Below, piece by piece: positions 5,852 to 6,094 of a stretch of DNA of 6,094 nucleotides. The position numbers were made by a program, and so were the translations under genes. The DNA is from Sphingobium sp. (GTDB lineage Bacteria > Pseudomonadota > Alphaproteobacteria > Sphingomonadales > Sphingomonadaceae). The stretch's first letter is position 1. The number at the start of each line of letters is the position of its first letter. The stretch covers positions 1-6,094 of the forward strand of contig JASBTC010000034.1 of the NCBI GenBank assembly GCA_030148625.1, read 5' to 3'. The notes under the pieces were generated by a model. The model made no database searches and was not told the DNA's origin. It worked only from the letters and a program-made list of their open reading frames with translations.

Positions 5852-6094
5852 ATGAACTTCGAATATACGCCGCGCCAGAAGGAACTGATCGAGCAGGTCT
5901 CGGCCTTCATGGACGCGCATATCTATCCTGCCGAAGCGATCGTCGAGGAACAGATCGCGGCGTTCGGGGCGAACCGCTGGCAGATCATCCCGGTGCTGGA
6001 GGAACTGAAGGCCAAGGCGAAGGCAGCCTGCCTGTGGAACATGTTCATGCCCCCCTCGTCCGGCCATGTGCATGTCGAGGACAGTTTCCAGTTC
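5852..6094 (+). CDS. Acyl-CoA dehydrogenase, N-terminal part (cut by right window edge)
   Basis: The first 81 residues of a probable FAD-dependent acyl-CoA dehydrogenase, which introduces an alpha,beta double bond into an acyl-CoA and passes electrons to ETF. The start MNFEYTPRQKELIEQVSAFM, the YPAEAIVEEQ stretch and ANRWQIIPVLEELKAKAKAA followed by LWNMFMPP are the helical N-terminal domain as seen in ACAD10/ACAD11-like bacterial enzymes, usually about 400 residues. The FAD-binding and catalytic regions lie beyond the window, so the catalytic base cannot be checked. ATG at 5852 follows AAGGA (5839-5843) with an 8-base gap, and lies 25 bases after the SDR stop, consistent with the same operon. 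An acyl-CoA dehydrogenase next to a crotonase and an SDR gives the first three types of beta-oxidation step. Confidence 0.87.
   Translation, partial: MNFEYTPRQKELIEQVSAFMDAHIYPAEAIVEEQIAAFGANRWQIIPVLEELKAKAKAACLWNMFMPPSSGHVHVEDSFQF

Overview
This window is a GC-rich piece of a bacterial chromosome or large plasmid. Codon use, the shape of the transporters and of the dioxygenase/CoA gene set, and the frequent long antisense shadow frames fit an alphaproteobacterium. A sphingomonad-type aromatic degrader (Sphingomonas, Novosphingobium or Sphingobium) is the best guess. That assignment is inferred from protein character; there is no rRNA or other marker here.

The layout is divergent around one regulatory gap at about 2169-2491. 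Leftward on the minus strand run an MHS-type major facilitator (867-2168) and then an APC-type amino acid permease that starts inside the end of the MFS gene and runs off the left edge (1-883). Rightward on the plus strand runs a tight catabolic operon: Rieske ring-hydroxylating oxygenase alpha subunit (2492-3748), its beta subunit (3754-4281), a crotonase-fold CoA enzyme (4292-5104), a short-chain dehydrogenase (5101-5826) and the start of an acyl-CoA dehydrogenase (5852 to the right edge). Gaps between the rightward genes are 5, 10, -4 and 25 bases, so they are very probably co-transcribed.

Read together, the cluster looks like an uptake-and-oxidation module. One or both transporters would bring in an organic acid or amino-acid-like substrate. 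The two-subunit Rieske oxygenase would attack an aromatic or alicyclic ring. The crotonase, the SDR and the acyl-CoA dehydrogenase would carry out beta-oxidation-type steps on CoA thioesters. The substrate cannot be read from the sequence. No ferredoxin, reductase, CoA ligase, ring-cleavage enzyme or regulator gene lies in the window, so the module is incomplete at its right end or depends on partners elsewhere.

The divergent gap is rich in symmetry: a perfect 8-bp-arm palindrome, a nested hairpin just before the oxygenase start, an imperfect AT-rich inverted repeat, and four copies of a TTGAAG-like hexamer. These are the least explained signals in the window. The genes themselves belong to known families; the unusual points are the combination, the atypical crotonase active site and two TTG start codons. 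I found no mobile element, CRISPR array, tRNA or rRNA.
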